This document shows positions 11,475 through 23,324 of a stretch of DNA of 64,000 nucleotides, piece by piece. Position 1 is the stretch's first letter; every line of letters begins with the position of its first letter. The notes under the pieces were generated by a model. That model ran no database searches, was not told the DNA's origin, and saw only the letters and a list, made by a program, of their open reading frames with translations. The DNA is from Hemileia vastatrix (Eukaryota; Basidiomycota; Pucciniomycetes; Pucciniales; Zaghouaniaceae): assembly GCA_030280995.1 (NCBI GenBank), contig JASXTE010000017.1, forward strand, positions 11,494,498-11,558,497, in the 5' to 3' direction. The translations under genes and the position numbers were made by a program.

Positions 11475-12626
11475 ATGCCTTCAAATCAAGATCCCTATCC
11501 ACATAAATTCACCCTCATCATTCCTCGTCTCCCTTCAAAATCTAATTCTCGTTCACGCAAGCCAAAGGACCCCATTTCTGATCACAAGATGCTTCGGAAA
11601 GGTAGTAGTGATGAAGATGATCTTCCTATGTCTCTTTCGGCTCAAAGTCGTTCTTCTCAAAACTTGCACCTTAATCATCATCTTTTTCCACGCTCCCTTT
11701 CTCGAACATCATCTCAAAAAAAATCTAATCCATCAAAGAGTTCAAAAATTTCTATATCAATTTCACCTTTAAAACCTCATCATCGTTCCAGTCCTTCAAA
11801 ATCTAACGAGTGGGAAATATCAGTTGATAAATCAAAAAAGCGCTCATCTCGCCTTCATCAATCTGACAGTCAACACATTTCTTCCTCTCAAACTCCAAAA
11901 TCATCAAGCTCTCAAAAGAAAAAATTGGTTATTCCTTCATCCTCATCCTCCTCTTCATCATCACCTTTCTCCTCTGATAATGATGGTGACGTTACAATGC
12001 GCTTTTGTTCTAGTAATTTTCGACAAAGTTCTTCACCCTTACCACATGGACGTATAAGATCTTCCCGAAGTAAACAAAAAAAAAGATCTAAAGATCATAA
12101 TGAGAAGAAGAGTCGACGCTCGGGGAAAATGAGTGAAGAAGAAGATGATGATGATCAAAGTCAGGATGCAGAAAGTGCAGAGGAAGATTTTGATATAGAA
12201 CTTTCTGATTTTGAAGAGCCCGAAACACGGTTGAGAGCGAAAAAACCTTCACAAATCACTCGCAAAATTCAAGAGCTGAAACGTAAAAGAATAGAAAAAA
12301 ATCAACGCAAGCAACAAATCAGTCTCGGTATTCCGGTCTCAAGTCCTAGGGATGTTTCACCTCATGATCATGGTACTAGTGGAGAAGGTACCAGTGACAG
12401 TAATAGCGATATTGAAACGAGCGATAGTGAAGAAGAACTCAAAAACTTCATTACTGACGAACCAGTTGGTGACCAGGTTGTTGCAGAAGAGCAAATCCAA
12501 TCCATGATACCTAGGCAATTTCGCAAGACGAGTAGAGAATCTAAACGCTACCACTTTCGGGTTGTTTGTCGGTTTTACCTTTACTATCTTCTATCTCCTG
12601 ACATCAATTGGAGAAAAAGTTGGTGA
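11475..12626 (+). CDS. DUF4211-like nuclear protein, 3' end probably truncated
   Basis: 383 codons from the ATG at 11475 (A at -3). An in-frame ATG at 11322 would add 51 hydrophobic residues unlike the rest, so I prefer the later start. The protein is a Ser/Lys/Arg-rich, probably disordered chain, with an acidic run (EEEDDDDQ, about residue 220), a basic coiled stretch (RKIQELKRKRIEKNQRKQQ) and a second acidic patch. The last ~60 residues (SEEELKNFITDEP ... MIPRQFRKTS ... HFRVVCRFYLYYLL) resemble the start of the fungal DUF4211 domain, but the rest of that domain is missing. The stop falls before a possible intron (12627-12719, ending in GTGCAG), and sequence after it does not restore DUF4211. 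The 3' end is therefore lost or in a different exon arrangement. DUF4211 function is poorly known; nuclear location is inferred from composition. Confidence 0.6.
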   Translation: MPSNQDPYPHKFTLIIPRLPSKSNSRSRKPKDPISDHKMLRKGSSDEDDLPMSLSAQSRSSQNLHLNHHLFPRSLSRTSSQKKSNPSKSSKISISISPLKPHHRSSPSKSNEWEISVDKSKKRSSRLHQSDSQHISSSQTPKSSSSQKKKLVIPSSSSSSSSSPFSSDNDGDVTMRFCSSNFRQSSSPLPHGRIRSSRSKQKKRSKDHNEKKSRRSGKMSEEEDDDDQSQDAESAEEDFDIELSDFEEPETRLRAKKPSQITRKIQELKRKRIEKNQRKQQISLGIPVSSPRDVSPHDHGTSGEGTSDSNSDIETSDSEEELKNFITDEPVGDQVVAEEQIQSMIPRQFRKTSRESKRYHFRVVCRFYLYYLLSPDINWRKSW

Positions 12627-13030
12627 TTCCTTATCTTTTCCATACCATCATTTTTTAGCCCAATTTTAATACTGATAATTATTGTACATATATATTATCT
12701 CTGATCTACTGTGCAGGTTTATGGCCAGGACCAACAAAATGGAAGAGAGGAAATCAAAGACAAGAGTGGGGCAAGGGGGCAAGAGGAGACTGGTTGGAGC
12801 ACTGATTGCATATCCGATGATCCGATGCACTGCATCAGGTGACCAGTATCTCACTTTTTGGGGGGGAGGAATGCCTGGATACTGTGAGAAAAAATTAGCC
12901 GATGTAGCAGGCCAGCTTTTGAAATACCTTTCCGCTACGTTGCGCTGACGTAGCAGTGGATACGTTGGCTGTTTGCACATGGTGTCAACAGCGTGCTTTT
13001 CCCTACACACACCATTTGTTGGGTACATCC
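12627..13030. other. Gene 3' region and left flank of the Copia insertion
   Basis: A possible intron ends at a CAG near 12719. The following 230 bp are relatively GC-rich and open in one frame, without a recognisable domain. From about 12980 to 13030 the sequence matches the repeat near 60738-60788, so the Copia element entered an older repeat that abuts the end of the gene. Confidence 0.5.
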
Positions 13031-13150
13031 TGTAGTTTGTGTGTCAGTGGCAGACTCTGAGAAGAGTTGGAGTCAGTCGGACGCGCAATCTACAGTCTAT
13101 ATACAATGGTCACGTGGCATCCAAGTATACTTATGTCTATGTACATAACA
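13031..13150 (-). repeat. 3' LTR of the Copia element, 120 bp
   Basis: TGTAG...AACA, 120 bp, matching 17770-17889 at 107 of 120 positions by eye, with 11 of the 13 differences being transitions. It is flanked on the outside by CATCC (13026-13030). The inner side carries the polypurine tract, reading AAGTGGGGGGC on the minus strand. Confidence 0.93.
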
Positions 13151-13227
13151 GCCCCCCACTTGGGTGCCACAGTGACAAAATTATCATGAAATAAAAATAG
13201 ACATAAAGAAAGGAAATTGAGAAGAAA

Positions 13228-16200
13228 TCAAGTAACCCCTAAGTGATGCCACTTTTTGGCAGTAAGAACAGGCCCCACATTTTTTGTCAATAAATCAGTG
13301 TATTGATCTGTGCCAGATACCCACTCTAATGTCATGTTACCTCTATATAGTTGTTCATTTACTAAGAAGAAATACCGATCAGAATGCTGAGTACATTTAT
13401 TTGAAGGATTATTTTTTGCAGATGAGACAGAACTTTTGTTGTCACATCTTAAAATGACACTGTCCATTGGTCCACAAATATCGCTGAGTAACTTGTGAAT
13501 CCAGATGCCATCTTTAGTAGCTAAGCACATCACAATGCGTTCCGCAAAGCATGTCAAATCAGCGACAGTGGTTTGGTGTTTTGAGGACCATAGTATTGGA
13601 CAACCATTCAAATAAATTATATGACCACTTGTAGATTGTGCCCATTCACCTCCCCATGATGCATCAGAATAAGCTGTTAGGGTTGGTTTACTGGCTGACG
13701 TGGGGTATAGGCATAGTTTCAAATCTCTGGTTGATTGTAAATATTGCAACAAATGGTTCAATGCTGACCAATGGGTTTCCAACGGTTTGGAAGAGAACCT
13801 AGCAAGAAAGTTTACAGCAAACAACAAGTCAGGTTGACTAGAAATAGCAATGTAGTTTAGGCTACCAATGATAGAGAGATACTGAGTAGAATTGACACCT
13901 GTGTCTTCAGGTTTAGCTGAGGTAAGATCACAATCTATTGGTAATGGTGTTTTGCTCTTGAGTTTTCCTGGATAAAAATCATGTAGAACTTTATCAATGA
14001 GTATATGGAAGTCTAATTCAAAACCACAAGCAACCCTTTTCACCTTCATACCCACTATATTAGTCAAACCTTCTGACCGCTTTACCTCTAGTACATCGTT
14101 CAAACCCAATTCCAACTTCCTTAATACTTCCTCACTACTTCCCGTCTCAACACCATCATCAACATGTAGCCAAACTACTCCAGTAGATGACTCATCTTTT
14201 AAGATATATAGACTAGTGTCATACTGGCTTGATATAAACCCTAATGATTTGAGCTTATCTGCAATATGAAACCACCAGCAGCAAGCTGCTTGCTTGGTGC
14301 CATATAAAGCCTTATGTAGTTTGAGTACATTACCAGGTTTTGTAATAGTCATGACAGGTGGGGGTTCAATCCAAAGGTCCTCATCAACCTTACTATGTAA
14401 GTAAGCAGCTGTGACATTTAATTTAAAGAACGGACTTGCCAGCCAAACATAGCAGCTAGAGTAAGAAGTACTCTCTGTGACACAAAGGTTGCAGTGGGCG
14501 CAAATGTGTCTTTGTAATCAATACCCTCTCTTTGTTTGAATCCTTTTGCAACAAATTGTGCTTTGAACTTTACTGGGGAACCAGTAGTAGAATTCTTTAC
14601 AGCAAAAACCCATTTCCATTTCAGTGGAATAGTACCAGGAGGAGATGATACTTCAGACCAAACTTGTAAATGAGTCATATTCTTCATTTCATCATCACAC
14701 AGTGTTTTCCAATCAGAAGCTTCAGGGGACTTCATTGCCTGATTAAATGTGGATGGAATGCTGATAGGTGTTTGGGCAGTGGCAATTTGCATTGATTGAA
14801 TACAATGGTCTTGTGCATCTGATAATTTTTCAGCCGTAAAGTCACCAAAAGAAAGAGAATTTAGAATATTAGTTAGTGAAACGTTTGACAAAGGGGAAGA
14901 AAATTGTCTAGCAGTTTCATGATCTTCACAGATACTGCCATGGAATTTAGCCATGGTAGATTCAAATAATTGTTCGGATTCCTCATGATAGAAAAGCCAG
15001 CCATAATTATTCTGTGAGTAACCCACCACTTTGCATTCTAGAGCACGGTTATCCAATTTAGTTCTCACTTCATTATGTACAGGTACAAATGCTTTTTCAC
15101 CAAAAATGTGCATGTTATTGAAGTTGGGCTTTATTCCAAAGACCATTTCTAGTGGAGTAGAGGTGATAATTTTGCTGTTGGACAATTGATTGTGAACAAA
15201 CAATGCCCACTTGTATGAAAGGCCCCAAAAACATTTTGGAAGTCCACTTGCAAGTAATGAAGTTCTTTAAATGTCACCTACTGTGCGGTTGAAACACTCA
15301 GCTTCTCCATTCTGCTCTGCATGATATGGCATGGTAACCTCGTGAGCTGCACCTATGGATGACAGATAAGACTTCATTGCATTACTGTGTAACTCACCTC
15401 CATCCATTTGGAGCACCAATAACTTTTTACCTGTGAAAGTGGTAAGTTTTTTTGTGGAAAGTTTTGAAAGCATCCATGGCATCATGCTTATGTTTAAGCA
15501 TAAAGACTTTGCCATAAGTAGAGTAAGATTCTCTGAAGAGAGCAGCCCATTTTTACCCACCTATAGCCTCATCCTTGATTGGACCAATTAAATCACCAAC
15601 TATAAAAGAAAGCATAGACTCTGGGGCTATTTTGCGTTGCGCAGAAGTATGGCATTCACTCTTTGCAATTGCACAGTCGGCACAGTCAACTTTTCTTTTT
15701 GGGCACTCAGGTGGAAGACCTGTTCCAAGATTTTGTTTAATCATATTTTTTAGAACTCTTCCACTAGTGTGACCCAATCGGCAATTCCAGTCAAGGAGGG
15801 GTCCTGGTGCCGCATAAGGTCAATGTATGGAGGAAGAGTTGACATCATCAATAAAGAGTTTACAAAAGGTAGGTGGGTTATCGAGGCTTATGGGAACATT
15901 AGTTGAATAGGGGGACAAGTGTGAAGATATCATTTCAGGTTTAGCATTTTTATCTTTAACAGTATGTACAAGCCATCTGCAACCATTAGTATCAATCCTA
16001 GCAATGAGAACATGTGTATCATCATTAGATAGAATAAATACCTTATCCTTTGTAATGGAAAAATCTAATCCCCCTTTCACCAAATCAAATAGTGAAACAA
16101 GTGTCGTTCTAGCTTGTGGACAATAGAAGACATTCTTAATGACAATCCTACAGTTTAGGCCGACTACTGTCATATCACCAACACCAATAATGAAGGATGG

Positions 16201-17304
16201 ATCTCTGTCAGTTTCAATCTTCATGGGTATATGATGGTTGACAGGTCTGTAATTGGAAAGGGGACTTACATCACCTGTAATGTGATGAGTAGCGCCACTG
16301 TTGAGGATTGCTTCCAAAGTTGATGCCAAGGATTCGGATTGCCACTCAACACTCTTAAGATCAATGTGTTCTATAGAGGTTGAAAGAGCTTCTAATGAGC
16401 TCAAATCAACTTCAATAATATTTCCCCCCCCCGTTTCTGCTATTTGAACACAGACTTTTCCTTTTGAGTCAGCAGATGGGTGCAATTTTTTTCCCAGATT
16501 GCTTATCTGTTGTTGAAGGTTGTAATACATCTTTAGCGCCGGGTTTTAAAAGGAGGATTGAGGGTAATAAGGTCAATCTTGATGGACATGTTTAGTTGAG
16601 TTGCAATCAAAGCATCTGCGTTGGGAATTGGCAGGTTGATACAAATCTACAATACGTGGGCAACCAGGTTTACCACGAAAAACGTTAAGAGCAATAGTGG
16701 ACATGTTTGGGGACTCATTTGCTTGTTTGAATAGGGACAAGTTAGTCTCAGCTGTGAGCATCTCAGTGAGGAAGTCATCAGAGGACATTGTCAGAGCGTC
16801 ACAATGTGCTTATATAGCACGGCTAACATCAGTGGAGAGGTCAGCAGAGGATAAGGGGAGGAGGACATGTGAAATAATGGCCTTCACAGATTAATTAGTG
16901 AAATTGAATCCCATGCAAATGATAGCATCCAGGGTTCCGTTAACGGCATCCCAGTGTTTTTTAACTGAGACCAAAGGTTGAAACGGTGTAGAGAGGAGGG
17001 ATTTAAACAGAGAAATTTGGGAAGTATGTGTTGAACAATTGAATTTCTTGTAAAGAGTGAGATAGGCCATTCTACATGAGCAATCTGGATCAATTAATTG
17101 TTGCAGGGAAATATCAAGGGTGTTTAAAATAATAGTGCATGCCATTTGATCAGCAATATTTCCAGGGGAACTTGGTGTATCATCAAGTGCATAACAAGTC
17201 GATCCAACATAATCAGTCATGACAGCACAGATTTTCCAATCCCAATCATGCCAGTTAGACCCATCGGCTTTTAGTTTTTTGACTCCATCAGTAGATTTTA
17301 ACAC
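13228..17304 (-). pseudogene. Copia gag-pol polyprotein, broken
   Basis: Gag starts at ATG 17304 (KADGSNWHDWDWKI, a typical Copia gag opening) and runs open to 16891. A zinc knuckle CFDCNSTKHVHQD near 16580 lacks its last Cys, replaced by TGA. The protease block is near 16250-16330, with NSGATHHIT where Asp-Ser/Thr-Gly is required, so catalytic Asp is changed to Asn. The pre-integrase zinc region (RLGHTSGRVL ... CADC) is near 15700-15790. The integrase core includes MDGGELHSN and a Glu-containing stretch (AEQNGEAECFNR). Reverse transcriptase runs 15203-13900 (KWKWVFAVK ... AQFVAKGF ... LHVDDG) and RNase H lies near 13700-13400 (YSDASWGGE). About six stops or frameshifts separate these segments. 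Confidence 0.9.
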
Positions 17305-17769
17305 ACCAGCAAGTGCTTTATGGCAACACTCAAGATCATCAACGGATAGAGCAGATCAGGGTGGAGGGGCTTGAGAAGAGGTTGAAGGTTCAGGAATTTC
17401 AGTTGAATCTTCAGATTTAAGGGAAAAGTGAGGAGGAGAGGTAGTAGGATGTGGGATGGGTGATAAAGAAGGGGTAGTATAGGTTGGTGCAGGTCCTTTT
17501 GATTGAGTATGACGTGAGTTTCTGGACATAAAATAGAACCGAGGAGATTGGCCAAGTTGGTGTATTGGCTAAAATCTTGGTGACAGAGAATGAGGGGAAG
17601 GAGAAGGGGCCAACGTGGTGTATTGGCAAGGATTTAAAAGGAATTGTGTCACCTCGGTGTAATGACTCTTGTGGTTTAACGTCAGACAATGTGTCAGACG
17701 GGATTCGGATCTCGTGAGTATATGTGTTTCTTTTTTTTTAATGACAAGCGCTAACAAGAGACCATAACC

Positions 17770-17889
17770 TGTAGTTTTTGCATCAGTGGCAGACTCCGAG
17801 AAGAATCAGAGTCAGTCAGACGCGCAATCTACAGTCTATATACAATAGTCACATGGCATCTAAGTATAATTATGTCTATGTACGTAACA
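17770..17889 (-). repeat. 5' LTR of the Copia element, 120 bp
   Basis: The partner of 13031-13150, same length, same TG...CA ends, followed outside by CATCC. The primer-binding site is immediately inside, to the left of 17770. Confidence 0.93.
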
Positions 17890-18025
17890 CATCCAAGCCC
17901 CTCAAGCACTTCTTCCCCTTAACTTGATTAGTCAGAATTAGGTGCACACACACCCATACCTTAAAAATTTTATTCACCTAATCCTTAGGCACCCATTCTT
18001 ATATGCACAGTACACTGTGTAGCAA
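17890..18025. repeat. Right part of the repeat interrupted by Copia
   Basis: Sequence starting CATCCAAGCCCCTCAAG matches 60784-60920 (including 'ttaacttgattagtcag' and 'gcacagtaca'). Together with about 12980-13030 it reconstitutes one copy of the region found just upstream of ORF1 at 61012. Similarity stops near 18020. Confidence 0.8.
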
Positions 18026-18204
18026 GCTATAAGTCACCCCTAACATCATGGCCCTTCTGGAAAAACTTTCATAGTGGGATACTCAAATAGCGGACGTTTT
18101 GTCTTCTGACTTACACTTGAGCTAGGATTAAATTACATATGTGCTGCTGTAGTGCATTGTGCCAATCTACCTACCCCTGAAATTTTTGATGAAAGTGACT
18201 CTTA

Positions 18205-18870
18205 AATTAAAAAAGCAAGCCTACCACATTAGTTTGCTACTTCCAATGGTGAAAATCAAGGATTTCATCCAAAATTTGCATTATTGAACACTTATACTCC
18301 AAAAGCAAGCCTCTCGCACTGATTTGCCACTTCCAATGGTGCAAATAATGGATTTCATCCATAATTTACATCATTGAACTCTTACATTTCAAAAGAGAGC
18401 CCCAAATACTAGTTTGAAACAGCCCATGTTTCAAATCATGGATTTCATCCATAGTTTGCATTATTGAACTCTTAAATTGAAAAATCAAACCTCTTGCACT
18501 GATTTCCCACTGCCAATGGTGCAAATGATAGATTTCATCCATAATTTGCATTATTGAGCTCTTATACTCTAAAAGCAAGCCTCTCGCAGTGATTTTCCCC
18601 TTACAATAGTGAAAATAATGAATTTCATCCTTAATATTTATTATTGAACTTATCACTCCAAAATTGTGCCTCTTGCACTAATTTTCAACTTCAGATGGTG
18701 CAAATCAAGGATTTCATCCATAATTTGCAATTTGGGACTCTCACATTACAAAAGTGATCCTCTTACATTATTTTGAGACTGCCAGAGATACAAATAATGG
18801 ATGAAATCCATGATTTTCACCATTAGTCTCTTCTACTACAAAAGTGAGCCTCTCACACAAATTCACTAAA
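18205..18870. repeat. 90-bp tandem repeat, eight diverged copies
   Basis: Units start near 18210, 18300, 18391, 18480, 18570, 18659, 18749 and 18839, giving a period of 89-91 bp. Each contains 'aaaagcaagcctctcgcactg', 'ccaatggtgcaaat' and 'ggatttcatccataatttgcatt'-like blocks with many substitutions. Because the period is divisible by three, a minus-strand frame (18656-18366) stays open across three units and encodes a repeated ~30-residue motif (SSIMQxMDEIHxLHH). There is no other evidence of coding. Confidence 0.9.
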
Positions 18871-19743
18871 TCTTATGTTTAAAATCATGGCTTTATTGGA
18901 TTAGAGCATTGTGATGTGCACAGATTGATAAAAATATAAATCATGTGTCAGGAGGATCAGGAGTAAAAGTTTAAACAATAAAACTGTTAAGAGTTCTCAC
19001 TACACCTTCAACATTTACAGGCTTTCCAGCTCATTCAAGAATCCAAGCTTTTGCTTTATCCAATGTCTTATTGAGACAAAGAATCCAAGCCTTCCATTGA
19101 ATTTTGATGAGTTTGAAATGAATTTCAAATGGTAGATTAGCTAAACTGAAGAAACAAAATTGAAAACAAAGATCAAGGTAATATAATCAAAAATATAAAA
19201 AATTGAGTCAGTAATTTTAATGGTGAAGAAATTAAACAGGGTGATGCAGGGGAAGGGGCACAGAAATTTGATGCACAATGCATTGGGGGAATATTTGTAT
19301 TGGTGGGCTGAATTGTGGTAGGGGAAATGGAGAAAGAGTAGGAGGTATTTGACCTCATGTTTGACATGCCTAACCCCAAGTAATCCATTTATGATAGCAT
19401 TTTGGAATGGCGTTTGGAGACTGAAGTCTGCCAGGCGCATATGGTAATGTTTGACACCCCCTATTTATTTCTGGGTATCTATGATCATAAAATTGGAACT
19501 GCAATTGAAATGGGAGTACAAAATGATACATACATACAGTGTCCAGCAATATATTCTTGTCAAAACTTAACATTTTTATTGCCCAAAAACAACCAAAATA
19601 TGCATGAAGCTAGCTCACTTTTCATTCTTACAACCACCATTGTCTCAATACCATCCAATTTTGTTCAAATAGCACCACTGACTGCAAAAGAAGCACTTCA
19701 ATAACTATCAAAATACACATAGAATGTTTATCTAATCAACTTT
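18871..19743. other. No recognisable gene
   Basis: AT-rich sequence with short, low-complexity open frames on both strands (for example 19141-19440 minus). None has a motif, intron signal or paralogue in the window. Confidence 0.5.
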
Positions 19744-21204
19744 TCAGCCTGGATATCCCCAGGACTGAGTAAAAAGTACTTATAAGTTATGTTAAAAACA
19801 TGGACTATACATAGGAGCAATAAAATAGAGTACACAAATTGTATACATAAGTAAATTTATCATAAAATACAATATATGCCATTATAACACCTTATATACA
19901 TGCATATATCCACCTTTTATAAGTCTTATGCACTTAATATTAAGATTTAATATGTTAGAGTAGTCTTCAGAATCTTGAATATAAGGCTACATAACTTTTA
20001 AGTAGACTTAAAGCTGTTGTTTTCATTGTTTTATGTGAAAAACAAGAAATGCACTTTAAATCACTTAAAAGTTGACTATATGTGCTATAAATTTAATAAT
20101 ATTAAAAATGCGCTTTGACAGATCAATTTTTCTTAATTAGAGCTATTGATTTAGCTACTCAAATGCATAAAAATAACACTTTTCAAATTTGGTGTTATTT
20201 ATGCCAGAAATGGCTTCTGTGTACTGGCCAGATACTGCCTTCATTTTCCCTGTGTGAATAGCTTCATTTTTAGCAAATTTAGATTTTTCACACTTTAATT
20301 ACCCCACATTCTACGCCCACTGTGGGGAAACACACTAAAATAGGTGACAGGTGCTTATTTAGTGTCCTAGCTTAATTACAAATGCATTGAACCTCTTTAT
20401 ATGCACTAATTTCATTAATAACCTCAATCTTGGTGCTTTAATTCACTACCACGCTTAAATTTGCCTAAATTAGTAAAGGATCTACCCATTCAAGTGCCTG
20501 CCAAGGACTGCATGTAGTTACCCCACATCTCACGCTCTTTTTTGGGTTTTTAAGTGGTTTCTCAGTCAATTTTGGTTAATTTTGAATGGGGATTTCACAT
20601 AGTAAAATGTCATGATTAGCCCCAAAATCTCTAGATTTAACTCCCATTATTATTGTGTAATAACTAGTCTTAATTTTCCCTTTTTATTCTTTTATTTTAA
20701 TGTATAACACACATATACTCTCTTTTTTGCTTATTCTTTAATTTTGATGGATTATCCCTATTACTACAGGATTTTGGCGGGTGATATCATTCTAATCATG
20801 TTACTGGTCACTCTTTATGTTGTTGGGTATGCCTATTAGCTGTAATGAGACATCATTAACTGTGTGTAGGGTTGGTAAATTAAGGAGGTCATTGGGGAAG
20901 CTATTGTGTATAAAAGGAGGGGGTTTTTGGTCTTATTTTCTGCATTCTTTATCATTACAATTAAAACATATTACTAAATACAATTACAATACATATAAAT
21001 AGTACTTATAAAGTCTTTTAATAGTATCTGAATTTATTAAATTTATTTTTCTACCTACTATAAGATTGTAAGCCATATATAATTAGTGAGATTAAAATTA
21101 CTGAGACCCTTATATTGAGTTATATTTTAATACTTATTGGATTTGTACTACATTATTCATATAGGACCATTAAAATCTTAAAGACACTGACCATTAAAGC
21201 TAGT
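19744..21204 (+). repeat. LTR-like direct repeat R1, ~1.45 kb
   Basis: R1 begins TCAGCCTGGATATCCCCAGG and runs in parallel with R2 (21446-23150) along its whole length, for example the 'taccccaca' block, the 'aaaggagggggtttttgg' block and the end near 'ccattaaaatctt'. The first ~40 bp resemble the sense start of the intact Ty3 LTR (TGTCAGCCTAAATATCC, minus strand of 51840). I infer R1 and R2 are old LTRs of a related family; terminal TG and CA are not preserved. Confidence 0.6.
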
Positions 21205-21445
21205 TCACGTCTTTGTACTTTACCTCAGCCTGACAATCAACTCAACTATCTGTGGCATCCAAATTCATTTTACAAGACATGCCAAAATGCTGCTGAACTT
21301 GCACAATAAAGTTGCATAGGGTGACCCCCTGCCATTTAACCCAATATTTTTCTCATTTTTTCTTCATCAATTTTTGTAAATTCTCTCTTGTTCTTTTTGT
21401 GATTTCCTTCTGGGTTTCTCTGACTATTTACTCATACCAATAATT

Positions 21446-23150
21446 TCAGCTTGGATACCCCCAGGACTGAGTAAAATATGCATAGAAAATATTCTAAACA
21501 CATGTATTACACATGGGGATAATAAGTGAAAGTATATTATATGTATACATAAGTGAAATAAGTCCATTATTACAATATATACCATTATACTACTTTAGAT
21601 ACATGCATGTATCCACCTTTTATAGGTCTTATGTACTTAATATTAAGTTGGAATATGTTAAGAAATTTTAAGAGCCTTAGACATAAGGTTACATAATTTT
21701 TAAGTGCACTTAAAGCTGTTATTTTCATTAATATAGTGAAATAATGAATAAATTCACTTTAAATCACTTAAAGTTGAATATATGCACTATAAATTTTAAA
21801 ATATTAAAATTGTGCTTTTACAGGTCAATTTTTCTTATTTAGGACTATTTATTTGGCTACTTAAATGTATAAAAATACCATTTTTCAAAATTGATGTTTT
21901 TTTATGATACAAATGGCTTCTGAGTACTGGCCTCATTTTACCTGTGTTTATCCCATGTGCATGGCTTCATTATTAGCAAAGTTAGTAATTTAACACTATA
22001 ATTACCCCACAGTGTATGCTCCATATGTGTAAACATGCTAAAGTAAGTGAGAGGCACTTATTTAGCATCCTAATTTCATTATTAGTGCATTGACCTTATT
22101 ATATGCACCAATTTCATTAATAACCTCAAAATTGGGGCCCAGATTTCACTACCACACTTAAAATTTCCTATTTAGTCAAGGATTTACCTGTGAAAGCACC
22201 TTCCAAGAGTCTTCATTAAGTCAGCCATCATTTCACATCCTATTTTGAGTTTCTCAATGGTTTCTCAGGCTATATTAACTACACAATATAGGGGGTGGAC
22301 TTGCTAGCAAGTCCCCAACCTGAACTCAGATAGATCTCAGATGTAACTCATACTGAACTCATACTGAACTCTACTTGAACAACTACCTAAAAAGATTCTT
22401 CTGAGTGGCGTTTATCCCAGATTTTATGGTTCCTTTGTCAATAGCTCAATGTGTGTTCAGTCTGTGGTGAATTTGAGTCCAAGGTTGCAGACTTTCTAGA
22501 AAATCTGCCCTCATATTGTGCGGTGATTGATCATTTTTAGATGGGTATTTCACCTATAAATTTGTAATAACTAATAGCATCATTTTTAATGTTAATCCCC
22601 CTTTAATAGACATTATATTAAGCTCCTTTCTTTCCTTATTTAGTCTTTTATTTTTAGAATTACAGGCATATACTCTCCTTTTGGTTATTACTTTATTTTG
22701 ATTGTTTAACCCCTGCTACTTTTGTATTTTTGCGTGTGATATGATTCTTCTTTTGTAATTGGTTAGTCCTTGGGTTGATGGTAATGTGTAACTGCTATTT
22801 TGAGATGTTATTGGCTGTTTAAAGGATTGGTAAATCAAAGGGGAACATTGGGGAATTCATGGGCATAAAAGAAGGAGGTTTTGGGCTTATATTCTACATT
22901 CTTTTACATCACCTTACAAATTTATAACCTAACCAATACAATACATATTCATTAGTACTGTTAAAGTCTTTTAAATATTTTTTTAAAACATTAGTTCTAT
23001 TTTTCTACCAAATGTAAGCTGTATACCATTTATAATTTGTGAGATTAAATTACTGAGACCATTACTTTGAATTATATTTCATTACTTAATTGGATTTGGA
23101 CAACACTATTCATACTGGAGCATTAAAATCTTCTAGACAACTGACTAGGG
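21446..23150 (+). repeat. LTR-like direct repeat R2, carrying MITE-1 copy B
   Basis: Diverged direct copy of R1, longer only because MITE-1 B (22279-22529) is inserted; R1 reads straight through the homologous point near 20575. About 240 bp separates R1 and R2, too short for an internal retroelement region. They are therefore two neighbouring solo-LTR-like copies or a heavily deleted element. No coding sequence is present. Confidence 0.6.
22279..22529. mobile_element. MITE-1 copy B, inverse of copy A
   Basis: Starts CTACACAATATAGGGGGTGG and ends with its inverse. The left terminal repeat contains the exact 18-bp palindrome GGACTTGCTAGCAAGTCC (22297-22314); the right one is decayed (TTTCTAGAAA core, near 22488-22509). 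The interior matches copy A in inverse orientation. It is inserted in R2. Confidence 0.85.
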
Positions 23151-23324
23151 TCTGATAAATCTTTAAAGTGTGAAAAAACTAGTGAAAAAAATTTTATTTT
23201 TGGTTTATATTATGAATCTAAAGGTCTGTATTGACCAGGTAAAAAAATTAAATGAAATCAAATCAGTTTTGGGAGAGTAGTATAAAAAAAGACGGTGGTG
23301 AGGACATATTGATGGGCACTGTAC

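Larger units (their letters stand above)
13031..17889 (-). mobile_element. Complete but inactive Copia (Ty1-type) retrotransposon
   Basis: 4,859 bp including two 120-bp LTRs, with the 5-bp duplication CATCC at 13026-13030 and 17890-17894. The pol order protease, integrase, reverse transcriptase, RNase H on the minus strand is diagnostic of Copia. Directly inside the 5' LTR the minus strand reads GGTTATGGTCTC, which resembles the half-tRNA-iMet priming known for Drosophila copia (inference). The insertion interrupts an older repeat whose uninterrupted paralogue is at 60738-60920. Multiple stops mean it cannot move by itself. Confidence 0.93.

Noticed and set aside
12920..12965. Hairpin GCTACG...CGTAGC as a Helitron 3' end
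   Set aside because: No CTRR end at the proper distance and no TC start or Rep/helicase sequence nearby.
18205..18870. Possible CRISPR-like array
   Set aside because: Units are contiguous 90-bp tandem repeats without unique spacers, in eukaryotic DNA.
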